Below are positions 26,101-34,576 of a stretch of DNA of 64,000 nt, piece by piece (the first letter of the stretch is position 1; each line of letters starts with the position of its first letter). Position numbers and translations under genes: made by a program. The notes beneath the pieces were generated by a model that saw only the letters and a list, made by a program, of their open reading frames with translations, did no database searches and had not been told where the DNA came from. Origin of the DNA: Micromonospora sp. HNM0581 (lineage in GTDB: Bacteria > Actinomycetota > Actinomycetes > Mycobacteriales > Micromonosporaceae); assembly GCF_012726175.1 (NCBI RefSeq), contig NZ_JAASAD010000001.1:186001-250000 (forward strand), read 5' to 3'.

Positions 26101-27111
26101 CTATTCCGATGCGTGCACCACGTCGCGTACCTCGGCGAAGTGGCAGGCGCTCGGGTGGCCCGACTTGTCGCGGACCTCCAGCATCGGCTCCTGCTCGGCG
26201 CAGACGTCCTGAGCTTTCCAACACCGGGTGCGGAAGCGGCAACCCGAGGGCGGATTGGCTGGTGACGGCACGTCACCGGTCAACACGATCTGATCCCGGT
26301 GCCCGCGCAGCCTCGGATCCGGCACCGGCACCGCCGACAGAAGCGCCTGAGTATACGGATGGGTCGGATTGTCGTAGATCTCGTCCTCGGTGCCGATCTC
26401 GATGATCCGGCCGAGGTACATCACCGCGACTCGGTTGGCGATGTGCCGGACCACCGACAGGTCGTGGGCGATGAAGATGTACGACAGCCCCAGCTCATGC
26501 TGAAGCTTCTCCAGCAGGTTGATCACCTGCGCCTGGATGGAGACGTCGAGCGCCGACACCGGCTCGTCACACAGGATGATCTCCGGATTGAGCGCCAGCG
26601 CCCGGGCGATACCGATGCGCTGCCGCTGACCGCCGGAGAACTGGTGCGGGTACCGGTTGATGTGGTCCGGGTTGAGGCCGACCAGATCGAGCAGTTCCTG
26701 TACCCTGGCCCGCCGCCGGGCCTTGGGCAGCACGTCCGGGTGCACCTCGAACGGCTCGCCGATGATGTCACCGACGGTCATCCGGGGATTGAGGGAGGTG
26801 TACGGGTCCTGCATCACCAGTTGGATGTTGCGTCGGCCCCGCCGTCGTTCCTCGGCGCTGACCTGCGACATGTTCTTGCCCTGCACGAACAGGTCACCTG
26901 AGGTCGGCGTCTCCAGCCCGACCAGCAGCCGGGCCAGGGTCGACTTGCCGCAACCCGACTCGCCGACGACGCCGAGCGTCTCGCCGCGACGCAGTTGCAG
27001 GTTGATCCCGTCGACGGCGCGTACCGCGCCGTACTGCTTCTTGAAGACCACGCCCCGGGTCAGCGGGAAGTGCTTCACCAGGTCGCGGGTCTCCAACACG
27101 ATGTCACTCAT
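26101..27111 (-). CDS. dppF: Peptide ABC transporter ATP-binding protein (DppF type)
   Basis: 336-aa second ATPase of the di/oligopeptide importer. Walker [10 protein letters not shown] (50-58), signature FSGGQRQRIGIARAL, Walker B IILCDEP, H-loop IAHDLSVV, and the C-terminal oligopeptide-ABC extension THPYTQALL with Cys-rich GCRFRTRCWKAQDVC, probably metal-binding. ATG 27111 overlaps the end of dppD by 8 bp; the upstream 35 residues of open frame belong to dppD. Last gene of dppABCDF. A broken relative is found at 12105-12508. Confidence 0.93.
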   Translation of the reverse strand: MSDIVLETRDLVKHFPLTRGVVFKKQYGAVRAVDGINLQLRRGETLGVVGESGCGKSTLARLLVGLETPTSGDLFVQGKNMSQVSAEERRRGRRNIQLVMQDPYTSLNPRMTVGDIIGEPFEVHPDVLPKARRRARVQELLDLVGLNPDHINRYPHQFSGGQRQRIGIARALALNPEIILCDEPVSALDVSIQAQVINLLEKLQHELGLSYIFIAHDLSVVRHIANRVAVMYLGRIIEIGTEDEIYDNPTHPYTQALLSAVPVPDPRLRGHRDQIVLTGDVPSPANPPSGCRFRTRCWKAQDVCAEQEPMLEVRDKSGHPSACHFAEVRDVVHASE

Positions 27112-28141
27112 CGCCCTTGACCTCCTTCCAGAAGTGGCAGGCAGCGGTCCGGCTCGGTGACACCTGGAACAGCGCTGGCGCCGGGTCCTGCCGGCAGATG
27201 TCCTGCGCATAACCACAGCGGGGATTGAAGGCGCAGCCCGGCGGGATGTTCGTCAACATCGGCGGCAGACCCTTGATGGCACTGAGCTGCTGGCCCTTGA
27301 GGTCCAGACGCGGGATCGACTCCAACAGGCCCTTGGTGTACGGGTGGGCCGGGGTGGAGTAGATGTCGTGCACGCCGGCTTCCTCGATGACCCGACCGGC
27401 GTACATCACCGAGATCCGGTCGGCGACGTCGGCCACCACGCCCATGTCGTGGGTGATCAACACGAGCCCCATGTTGCGTTCCCGCTGCAACTCCGCGAGC
27501 AGGGCCATGATCTGTGCCTGCACGGTGACGTCCAGCGCGGTGGTCGGCTCATCAGCGATCAGCACCTCAGGGTCGAGCGCCAGCGCCATGGCGATCATGA
27601 CGCGCTGCCGCATACCCCCTGAGAACTGGTGTGGGTAGTCGTTCACCCGCTGCTTGGCCGCCGGGATCTTCACCAGGTCCAACAGTTCGACGGCGCGGGC
27701 CTTGGCGTCCTTCCGGGACATGCCGCGATGCTTACGGAACAGCTCGGCGAGCTGGAACCCGACGGTGAAGACCGGGTTCAGCGCGGAGAGCGCGTCCTGG
27801 AAGATCATCGCGATCCGGTTGGCCCGCACCTTACGGCGCTCCGACTCCGGCAGCTTGAGCAGGTCGACACCCCGGTAGAGGATTTCCCCGCCGGTGATGA
27901 AGCCGGGCGGGGAGTCCAGGATGCCCATGATCGCCTGAGCGGTCACGCTCTTGCCGCAGCCGGACTCACCGAGGATGGCCCGGGTCTCACCGGCCCGCAG
28001 GTCGAAGCTGACTCCGTTCACCGCGTGGGCGATGCCGTTACGGGTACGGAACTCCACCTGCAGATCCTTGACCTGCAGCGGCAACGCGTTCGGGTCGACG
28101 CCCGCCAACGCCTCCATCTTGACGTTCACATCGGTGCTCAT
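27104..28141 (-). CDS. dppD: Peptide ABC transporter ATP-binding protein (DppD type)
   Basis: 345-aa first ATPase of the importer. Walker [10 protein letters not shown] (58-66), [15 protein letters not shown], signature [15 protein letters not shown], Walker [16 protein letters not shown] switch, and the C-terminal [13 protein letters not shown] / [16 protein letters not shown] oligopeptide-ABC domain. The final Walker A residue is Val and not Thr/Ser, but the GKS core is intact and this is seen in OppD/DppD proteins. Starts 82 bp after dppC and overlaps dppF by 8 bp. Confidence 0.93.
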   Translation of the reverse strand: MSTDVNVKMEALAGVDPNALPLQVKDLQVEFRTRNGIAHAVNGVSFDLRAGETRAILGESGCGKSVTAQAIMGILDSPPGFITGGEILYRGVDLLKLPESERRKVRANRIAMIFQDALSALNPVFTVGFQLAELFRKHRGMSRKDAKARAVELLDLVKIPAAKQRVNDYPHQFSGGMRQRVMIAMALALDPEVLIADEPTTALDVTVQAQIMALLAELQRERNMGLVLITHDMGVVADVADRISVMYAGRVIEEAGVHDIYSTPAHPYTKGLLESIPRLDLKGQQLSAIKGLPPMLTNIPPGCAFNPRCGYAQDICRQDPAPALFQVSPSRTAACHFWKEVKGDE

Positions 28142-28223
28142 GCCGGCACTCCGCTCGCTCCGTGCCCTCGTGAGGCACCGTCGCCCTTGTGCTGATCCGC
28201 TCGCTGAGAATCAAACATCGGAC

Positions 28224-29159
28224 TCACCGGAACTTCGGGTCGAGGGCGTCACGCAGCGCGTCACCCATGAGGATGAAGGACAGCACCGTGCCGACAAGCA
28301 GACCACAGGGGAAGAGCAGCAGCCACGGGTCCTCCAGGAAGTAGACCTGGTGTTGGCTGATCATGATGCCCCAGGACTGCGTGGGCGGCTGGAGACCGAC
28401 GCCGAGGAAGGTCAGCGTGGCCTCCGCGGCGACGAACGAGCCGAGCACGATGGTGGCGTAGACGAGCATCGGTGCGATCGCGTTCGGCATGATGTGCCGG
28501 AACATCAACCGGGAGTTGCGGGCCCCGACCGCCTTTGCGGCGTGCACGTAGTCCAGGTCCTTCGACGAGATGACGCTGCCTCGGGTGATCCGGGAGATCG
28601 TCGGCCAGGCCAACAGGAACAGCACGAGCGTCAGGGTCCAGGGGTTCTGCTTCTTGATCACGGTGAGGAAGACGATCGCGCCGAGCAGGAACGGCAGCGA
28701 CAGGACGATGTCCATCACCCGGGAGATGATCGTGTCGGCCCAGCCGCCGTAGTAGCCGGCGAGCAGGCCGAGCGTCCCACCGAACAGCACGATGCCGGTG
28801 GTGGCCATCACCGCGATCACCATCGACGGCCGGGCACCGTAGATCGCGTGTGAGTAGTAGTCACAGCCCAGCACGTCGAAACCGAAGGGATGTTCCCAGC
28901 TCGGGGACACCCGGGAGCGGTCGGTGCTGCAGGCCCGGGGGTCCTGGCTGGTCCACAGCTTCGGGACGGCGGCCATCGAGCCGACCAGGAGCACATAGCA
29001 GAAGGAGATCACGAACGTCGGGTCTCGCAGCAACTGCCGCCGGGCATCCGCCCACAGGCTGGCGTTGCGTTCCTTGCTGGCCGGCGCGTCAGGCGTCGGC
29101 CCGTCGCCGGCCACCGGTGCACCGCCGACTCCGGTGCCGGCGCTCGTCAGGTCGCTCAT
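28224..29159 (-). CDS. dppC: Peptide ABC transporter permease (DppC type)
   Basis: 311-aa inner-membrane permease with a Pro/Gly-rich cytoplasmic N-terminus, then TM1 (about 50-68), a periplasmic loop with two cysteines (CSTDRS, GCDYYSH), and five further helices. The binding-protein-dependent transport signature (EAA loop) is visible as AAKAVGARNSRLMFRHIMPNAIAP. Start ATG 29159 has GAGG 8 nt upstream; a GTG two codons earlier is possible. Forms the channel with DppB. Confidence 0.92.
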   Translation of the reverse strand: MSDLTSAGTGVGGAPVAGDGPTPDAPASKERNASLWADARRQLLRDPTFVISFCYVLLVGSMAAVPKLWTSQDPRACSTDRSRVSPSWEHPFGFDVLGCDYYSHAIYGARPSMVIAVMATTGIVLFGGTLGLLAGYYGGWADTIISRVMDIVLSLPFLLGAIVFLTVIKKQNPWTLTLVLFLLAWPTISRITRGSVISSKDLDYVHAAKAVGARNSRLMFRHIMPNAIAPMLVYATIVLGSFVAAEATLTFLGVGLQPPTQSWGIMISQHQVYFLEDPWLLLFPCGLLVGTVLSFILMGDALRDALDPKFR

Positions 29160-29237
29160 GTCCACACCTCGTTTCGCTCCACCAGGCCACCTGGGCCGGT
29201 CGGAAGGCCCTGCGTCCGCGTCGTCACCTCGGCTGCG

Positions 29238-30254
29238 TCACTCATAGCGGATCCTCGGGTCGAGCACGGCGTAGAGCAGATCGACGAGCAGGTTGGCGAG
29301 CAAGACCACCAGCACCAGCATGGTCACCACACCGATGACGACAGAGGACTCACCGCTGCGGGCTGCGAGCGTCACCAGCCGGCCGATCCCCGGCACGTTG
29401 AAGATGCTCTCGGTGACCACCGCACCGGCCATCGCCGCGCCGATGTCGACACCCAGGAAGGTGATCACCGGAATCAGCGAGTTACGCAGCGTGTGCACAC
29501 CGATCACACGCTTGGTCGCCAGGCCCTTGGCCTTGGCGGTGCGGACGTAGTCGGCCCGGATGTTCTCCATGATGCTGGTCCGGGTCAGTCGGGCGGTGAC
29601 CGCGAGGGAGGTGGCGCCCAGCACCATGCCCGGGATGACCAAACTGGCGAACGGGTAGTCCGGCTTGAAGCCGGGGGTGAACACACCCACCGAGATCAGG
29701 TCGGGGATCCAGTCCTGGCCACGCAGCACGTTGCCGAACTTGACCCCGACGAACTCCCGGATCACCAGACCGAGCACGAAGATCGGCACCGAGATGACGA
29801 AGACGGTGCTGATCTTCACGAGGTAGTCGACGAAGCTACCGCTGCGCAGACCGGCCAGCACACCGGCCGCGATACCGACGATCGCCTCGAAGAGGATCGC
29901 AATGACCAGCAGCTTGAGGGTGAACGGCAGGGCGTCGGCCACCAGCTCGGTGACCGGGCGCTGACGCAGGTTGATGCCGAAGTCCGGCGGGAAGGTCAGG
30001 AAGATGTTCTGCAGCCGGTCGGCGAAGAGCCCCAGGCACGGGTTACCCCGCTGGCTGAGACAGGGGTCGTCGTAACCGAGTCGCTCCGTGATCGCCTTGA
30101 GCAGCGCGGGTGGCGGTGTCCGGTCCCCGAACAGCGCCCGGGCCGGGTTCCCGCTGAACTGGATAGCAAGCGAGGTCAGGTAGTGGAGCAGGAACATGGT
30201 GCCCAGCACGGTGGGGATGAACTGGAGCAACCGTCGAATGACGTAGCGCCCCAT
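29238..30254 (-). CDS. dppB: Peptide ABC transporter permease (DppB type)
   Basis: 338-aa inner-membrane permease starting MGRYVIRRLLQFIPTVLGTMFLLH, the conserved DppB opening. A large external loop (about 40-110) includes CLSQRGNPCLG. Six transmembrane helices; EAA loop AKAKGLATKRVIGVHTLRNSLIPVITFLG. ATG 30254 follows GAGGAG closely; the frame upstream overlaps the intercistronic hairpin and is rejected. Coupled with DppC in the importer channel. Confidence 0.93.
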   Translation of the reverse strand: MGRYVIRRLLQFIPTVLGTMFLLHYLTSLAIQFSGNPARALFGDRTPPPALLKAITERLGYDDPCLSQRGNPCLGLFADRLQNIFLTFPPDFGINLRQRPVTELVADALPFTLKLLVIAILFEAIVGIAAGVLAGLRSGSFVDYLVKISTVFVISVPIFVLGLVIREFVGVKFGNVLRGQDWIPDLISVGVFTPGFKPDYPFASLVIPGMVLGATSLAVTARLTRTSIMENIRADYVRTAKAKGLATKRVIGVHTLRNSLIPVITFLGVDIGAAMAGAVVTESIFNVPGIGRLVTLAARSGESSVVIGVVTMLVLVVLLANLLVDLLYAVLDPRIRYE

Positions 30255-30276
30255 GACGGGGTCTCCTCTCGGCGCT

Positions 30277-30325
30277 GACGTGGCGGCAACGATCACCCTG
30301 GTGGGGTGACCGTTGCCGCCACGTC
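30277..30325 (-). terminator. Large intercistronic stem-loop between dppA and dppB
   Basis: A 22-bp stem (30277-30298 against 30304-30325) with one mismatch and a 5-nt loop, 29 bp after the dppA stop and 22 bp before the dppB start. Such structures partially terminate transcription and protect the upstream mRNA, giving more binding protein than permease. Confidence 0.8.
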
Positions 30326-30354
30326 GTATTACGGCAGGATCAGGCGGCTGAAGC

Positions 30355-31992
30355 TCAGTTCTGCTTCAGCGAAATCGAGCCGTAGTCGGCATCCGAGACG
30401 GCGTTCCAGACGAACTGGTCCACGTTCTCGCTGTAGACCGCGCCCACCTTGCTCCACCACATCGGGATGACCGGCAGGTCCTCGCCGAGGAAGTCCTCAC
30501 CCTTCTGGTAGGACGGGATGGCGGCCTGGATCGACTCGGCCGCGTCGCCCTCCTTCATCAGGGCGTCGAACTCCGGGTTGGTGTAGCCCGAGTTGTTGCT
30601 GCCGGCACCGGTGCCGTACAGCGGGTAGAGGTAGGTCTCCATGAAGGGGTAGTCCGGGCCCCAGCCGAGACGGAACGGACCGGTGAACTTCTTCTTGTCC
30701 GCGGTGTCGAGGTACTCGGGGAACTGGAGGTTGACCTTCAGCTCGTAGTCGATGCCCAGTGCTTCCTTGATCTGGTCACCGACGGCCTGCAGCCACAGGT
30801 CGTGACCGGCACCGGCGTTGGCCCACAGGGTCAGCTTCTTACCGGCCGGCCAGCCGCCAGCCTCGGCGAGCAGCTGCTTGGCCTTCTCGACGTCCTTGGT
30901 GCAGTACTTGCAGACGCCCTCGCGGGCACCCTCGAAGGTCGGGGCGACGAAGCCGGAGGCCGGGGTGAACCGGCCGTCGAACACCGCATCGATGATCGAC
31001 TGGCGGTCGATCGACAGCGACAGCGCCTGGCGGATGCGCTTGTCCTCGAAGGCGGGGTCGTAGACCGGCATGCCGACGTAGGTGAAGCTGTCGCCCGGCT
31101 GCTCGTACATGCGGTCGCCGTACTGCGCCTTGGCCTCCTTGTAGCGGGCCGGGGGCAGGGTGTACATGACGTCCAGCTCACCGGCCTGGAAGGCGGAGTA
31201 GCCGGCGTCGACGTCAGCGAAGATGCGGTACTCGATGCGGTCCGGCTTGCCGGCCTCGCCCTTCCAGCTGTCGCTGCGGACGACGTTGATCCCGACGTTG
31301 TGCTGCCAGGAACCGTCGATCTTGTACGGGCCGTTGCCGATCGGCTTCTCGTTGCAGGCGGCGATGTCGTCGACGCACGCCTGGGCCATCGGGAAGAAGC
31401 CCGGGTAGCCGATCGTGGTCGGGAAGCCGGAGAAGGCGGAGTCAAGCTCGACGGTGAAGGTCAGGTCGTCGACCTTCTTCAGGCCGGAAAGCTCCTTGGC
31501 CTTCGGCTCCGGGGCGGTCTGCGGGCCGTCGCCGTCCGGATCCTCGGACTGGACGTCCTTGATGCCGGCGATCCGCTTCATGAAGTAGCCGTTGTTCTGG
31601 GCGTTCGGCGCGTAGGCGGCGTAGTTCCACGACCGGATGAAGGCGTCGGCGTTGACCGGCTCACCGTTGTCGAAGACGTAGCCGCTCTTGAGCTTGATCG
31701 TCCAGAGCTTCTGGTCGGTCGACTCGACCGACTCGGCCAGGTCCATCTCGACCGCCGAGGTCTCGGCGTTGTACTTGACCAGACCGCGATACAGCTGGCG
31801 GATCACGTAGAGCGACGGCTCGTCGTCACCACCGGACGGCGTCAGGAACGCCGGCTCCGAGGCGTAGACACGGAGCGTGCCGCCGGCCTCGCCGGCCGAC
31901 TCGCTGTCGTCGTCGCCACCGCCGCCGCAGGCGGTGGCCAACATGGCGGTGGCGGTCGCCGCGACCGCCACCTTCAGGAATTTCCCGCGCAT
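30355..31992 (-). CDS. dppA: Peptide ABC transporter substrate-binding lipoprotein
   Basis: 545-aa extracytoplasmic solute-binding protein, family 5. Signal peptide with lipobox LATAC (Cys22), then a Gly/Asp/Ser linker. Family hallmarks: LYRGLVKYNAET, WTIKLKSGYVFDNGEPVNADAF (the SBP_bac_5 signature region), PIGNGPYKID and RQALSLSIDRQSI. Several Cys (CVDDIAAC, CKYC) may form disulfides. ATG 31992 is preceded by TGAGGAGG. First gene of the dpp operon; captures peptides and delivers them to DppBC. Confidence 0.94.
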   Translation of the reverse strand: MRGKFLKVAVAATATAMLATACGGGGDDDSESAGEAGGTLRVYASEPAFLTPSGGDDEPSLYVIRQLYRGLVKYNAETSAVEMDLAESVESTDQKLWTIKLKSGYVFDNGEPVNADAFIRSWNYAAYAPNAQNNGYFMKRIAGIKDVQSEDPDGDGPQTAPEPKAKELSGLKKVDDLTFTVELDSAFSGFPTTIGYPGFFPMAQACVDDIAACNEKPIGNGPYKIDGSWQHNVGINVVRSDSWKGEAGKPDRIEYRIFADVDAGYSAFQAGELDVMYTLPPARYKEAKAQYGDRMYEQPGDSFTYVGMPVYDPAFEDKRIRQALSLSIDRQSIIDAVFDGRFTPASGFVAPTFEGAREGVCKYCTKDVEKAKQLLAEAGGWPAGKKLTLWANAGAGHDLWLQAVGDQIKEALGIDYELKVNLQFPEYLDTADKKKFTGPFRLGWGPDYPFMETYLYPLYGTGAGSNNSGYTNPEFDALMKEGDAAESIQAAIPSYQKGEDFLGEDLPVIPMWWSKVGAVYSENVDQFVWNAVSDADYGSISLKQN

Positions 31993-32467
31993 GGGAGTGC
32001 CTCCTCAGGGCGCTCGGCTCACGAGGGGGTTGTGAGGTGCCTGCAACTGTGACACCACATGCGCCCAGGCGGGAAGGCGTGTTATCAACCCGATACCCGC
32101 CCGGGACGGTGCCGACATCGACCCGCCGGTGCCTCTCCGAGCCTTCGGAGGCGTGGTATGAGCTGCTCGTCAACCAGTTTTCCTCGTTCGACCAGCCGCC
32201 GGATGACCGATAGGCGACGTCATCACCAATCCACCGAGGCATCGACGTGAATCCCGCCACTTCCCCCTGAAGCTACCCGAAAGTACGAGTCTTGTTCCAG
32301 ACCTACAGCCGATCACCCTGGCCGGGTGAAGGGCTAGCCGAAGACGGTCCGCCCCCCGGACCCGCTCGGTCGGGATCCGGGGTCGGAAGATCTGTCGCGG
32401 TGCCGGTGATCAGACGGTGAAGTGAACCCGCTACTGCGCCGCCTTGGACCCGGTGTAGAAAGGTCAC
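31993..32467. other. Intergenic region upstream of dppA
   Basis: 475 bp without a credible gene, holding the dppA ribosome site (TGAGGAGG) and presumably its promoter. I could not assign promoter boxes with confidence. No strong repeats; only short local hairpins are seen near 32350-32390. Confidence 0.5.
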
Positions 32468-33157
32468 TTATACGAGGCGCCGGTCCGCAGCCCAACGAGA
32501 CAATTCGTACCGGTTGGACATCTGGAGCTTGCGCAGCACATTGGAGACATGAGTCTCGACCGTCTTGATCGAGATGTACAGCTCCCGAGCGATCTCCTTG
32601 TACGCGTACCCCCGGGCGAGCAACCGCAGCACCTCTCGTTCCCGGTTGGTCAACTGATCCAGCTCCGGATCGGCGACCGGGGCGTCCGGACGGGCCGCGA
32701 AGGCATCCAGCACGAACCCGGCCAGACGCGGACTGAACACCGCGTCGCCGTCGGCCACCCGCCGGATCGCCGCCGCCAACTCGTCGGGCGAGATGGTCTT
32801 GGTGACATAGCCACGCGCTCCGGCCCGGATCAGTCCGATCACGTCCTCGGCCGCGTCGGAGACGCTGAGCGCCAGGAAACGGACCTCGGTAAGGCTGCCG
32901 CGCATCGCCTCCAGCACAGCGCGGCCACCACCGTCAGGCATGTGCACGTCAAGCAGGACCACGTCCGGCTCGGTGGCCGCGATCCGGCTGACCGCCTCGG
33001 CCACCGTACTCGCCTCGCCCACCACCTCGACGTGCGCGCCGAGTTCGGCACGCACCCCCGCCCGGAACATGGCATGGTCGTCGACCAGGAACACTCGCAG
33101 CCGTCCGAGCCCGGTGCCTTCCGGTGCGACAGGTGCCGTCGGCTGCTCGACCATCAT
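32468..33157 (-). CDS. LuxR/NarL-type response regulator
   Basis: 229-aa two-component regulator. Receiver domain about 20-135 with acidic pair Asp26-Asp27, phospho-acceptor Asp70 (VVLLDVHMPDGGG) and Lys120. LuxR HTH about 163-225 (LTNREREVLRLLARGYAYKEIARELYISIKTVETHVSNVLRKL). All phosphorylation residues are present. It overlaps the upstream histidine kinase stop by 4 bp (ATGA), so the pair is a cognate system. The adjacent divergent PspC membrane genes are its most likely targets. Confidence 0.93.
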   Translation of the reverse strand: MMVEQPTAPVAPEGTGLGRLRVFLVDDHAMFRAGVRAELGAHVEVVGEASTVAEAVSRIAATEPDVVLLDVHMPDGGGRAVLEAMRGSLTEVRFLALSVSDAAEDVIGLIRAGARGYVTKTISPDELAAAIRRVADGDAVFSPRLAGFVLDAFAARPDAPVADPELDQLTNREREVLRLLARGYAYKEIARELYISIKTVETHVSNVLRKLQMSNRYELSRWAADRRLV

Positions 33158-34497
33158 CTGTCCCTCTCCGCCATGGCCGATTCCCGGACGATCGGCAGGA
33201 TCAACCGGACCTCGGTTCCCTCTCCAGGCCGGGAACGGATCTCCGCCCGGCCGCCGTGCCGCTTCATGCGCCCGACGATCGAGCCACGGACACCGTGTCG
33301 ATGGTCCTCCACCGTATCCGGATCGAACCCGGCACCACGATCCCGTACGAAGACGCTCACCTGCTCGGGCTCGACCTCGGCGTACAGCGAGACGGTCTGC
33401 ACCCCGGCGTGCCGGGCGGCGTTCACCAGCGCCTCACGCGCCGCGGCCACCAGCGCACCGACCCGCTCGTCGGTCTCCCGGTCGCCGACCACGACCGCTT
33501 CCACCGTCATCGCGAAGGTGTCCTCCACCTCGGCTGCCGCCTGTTCCAGCGCAGCGGCGAGGCGTTCGGTCGGGGACCCGGTGGGCTTGTAGAGCCAGCT
33601 GCGCAACGAGCGCTCCTGGCCCCGGGCGAGCCGCTGCACAGCCTTGACGTCGCTGGCGTTGCGCTGGATCAACGCGAGGGTGTGCAGCACCTGGTCGTGC
33701 ACCATCGCTGCCAGCTCGGCCCGTTCCTGCTCACGGATCCGACCCTCGCGCTCCGAGCGGAGCTGGTTCCAGGTACGCCAGAGTACCGGCGCCGCCACCA
33801 CCCCGACCCCGGCCAGCCCGACCAACGCGAAGATAACTCCGTTGACCACCGCGTCGAGGTTCTGCGCCGGCGAGTAGACCGCGGCCACCCCGATGATGCC
33901 GACCGCGACGAGCACCCCACCCCCGACGAATCGGAGCACGAACGCCCGCCGGTCACTCTCCTCTATCACCGCGCCCAGCCAGGGCACCGGCATCGACCCA
34001 CTCCACTGCTGCCGCCGCTCAGGCGTGGACTGGTGCCAGATCACACCGGCGCCGACGGCGATGATGGCGACCAACCAGCCCGCCGTGCCGGCCGCACCCA
34101 CCGAGTCGAAGACCATCACCTGGATCAGCAGCACACCGAGCCCGATGGCAACGAAGGGCAGCAGCTGGCCGACGTCACGACGCGGCGGTACGGCGGTGTC
34201 ACCGGGCCGCAGCGGCACGACCGCCCAGAAGGCCGCGTAGAGCAGCAGGCCCAACCCGTTCAGGCCAAGCAGCACCATGAAGGCGATCCGGACCCGGACC
34301 ACCGGCACTCCGAGATGCTCGGCGATGCCAGCGGCCACCCCGGCGGCCATCCGGTGCTCCGGAGCACGGTAGAGGCGGGTTGGTCGGCTGCTACTGCTGA
34401 TCGCGAGCTCCCTGGTCAGGACGGGTCGGACAGGAAGGTTCCGCCGCCGATCGTCACACGTGTGTGGCCACCGGACCACGGGGGACGCCCCCGACAT
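33154..34497 (-). CDS. PspC-domain sensor histidine kinase
   Basis: Up to 447 aa. A PspC domain (about 40-100: LYRAPEHRMAAGVAAGIAEHLGV) with its helix is followed by about four more transmembrane segments, then a HisKA_3-like dimerisation region (ELAAMVHDQVLHTLALIQRN, phospho-His in MVHDQ) and a HATPase_c domain (EALVNAARHAG, RDRGAGFD). The start is doubtful: the first 32 residues look non-native, while AGGGAG sits 6 nt before an in-frame ATC (34401), a rare start codon. Senses envelope stress, by analogy with PspC. Partner is the response regulator at 32468-33157. Confidence 0.88.
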   Translation of the reverse strand: MSGASPVVRWPHTCDDRRRNLPVRPVLTRELAISSSSRPTRLYRAPEHRMAAGVAAGIAEHLGVPVVRVRIAFMVLLGLNGLGLLLYAAFWAVVPLRPGDTAVPPRRDVGQLLPFVAIGLGVLLIQVMVFDSVGAAGTAGWLVAIIAVGAGVIWHQSTPERRQQWSGSMPVPWLGAVIEESDRRAFVLRFVGGGVLVAVGIIGVAAVYSPAQNLDAVVNGVIFALVGLAGVGVVAAPVLWRTWNQLRSEREGRIREQERAELAAMVHDQVLHTLALIQRNASDVKAVQRLARGQERSLRSWLYKPTGSPTERLAAALEQAAAEVEDTFAMTVEAVVVGDRETDERVGALVAAAREALVNAARHAGVQTVSLYAEVEPEQVSVFVRDRGAGFDPDTVEDHRHGVRGSIVGRMKRHGGRAEIRSRPGEGTEVRLILPIVRESAMAERDR

Positions 34498-34576
34498 TCG
34501 GGCGGGCCGGATCTCAGGGTGGGTTCAGGGTCACCGCCGGAGGACGCTCGGCGTCTGACGCAGCAGGATCGAGAGC

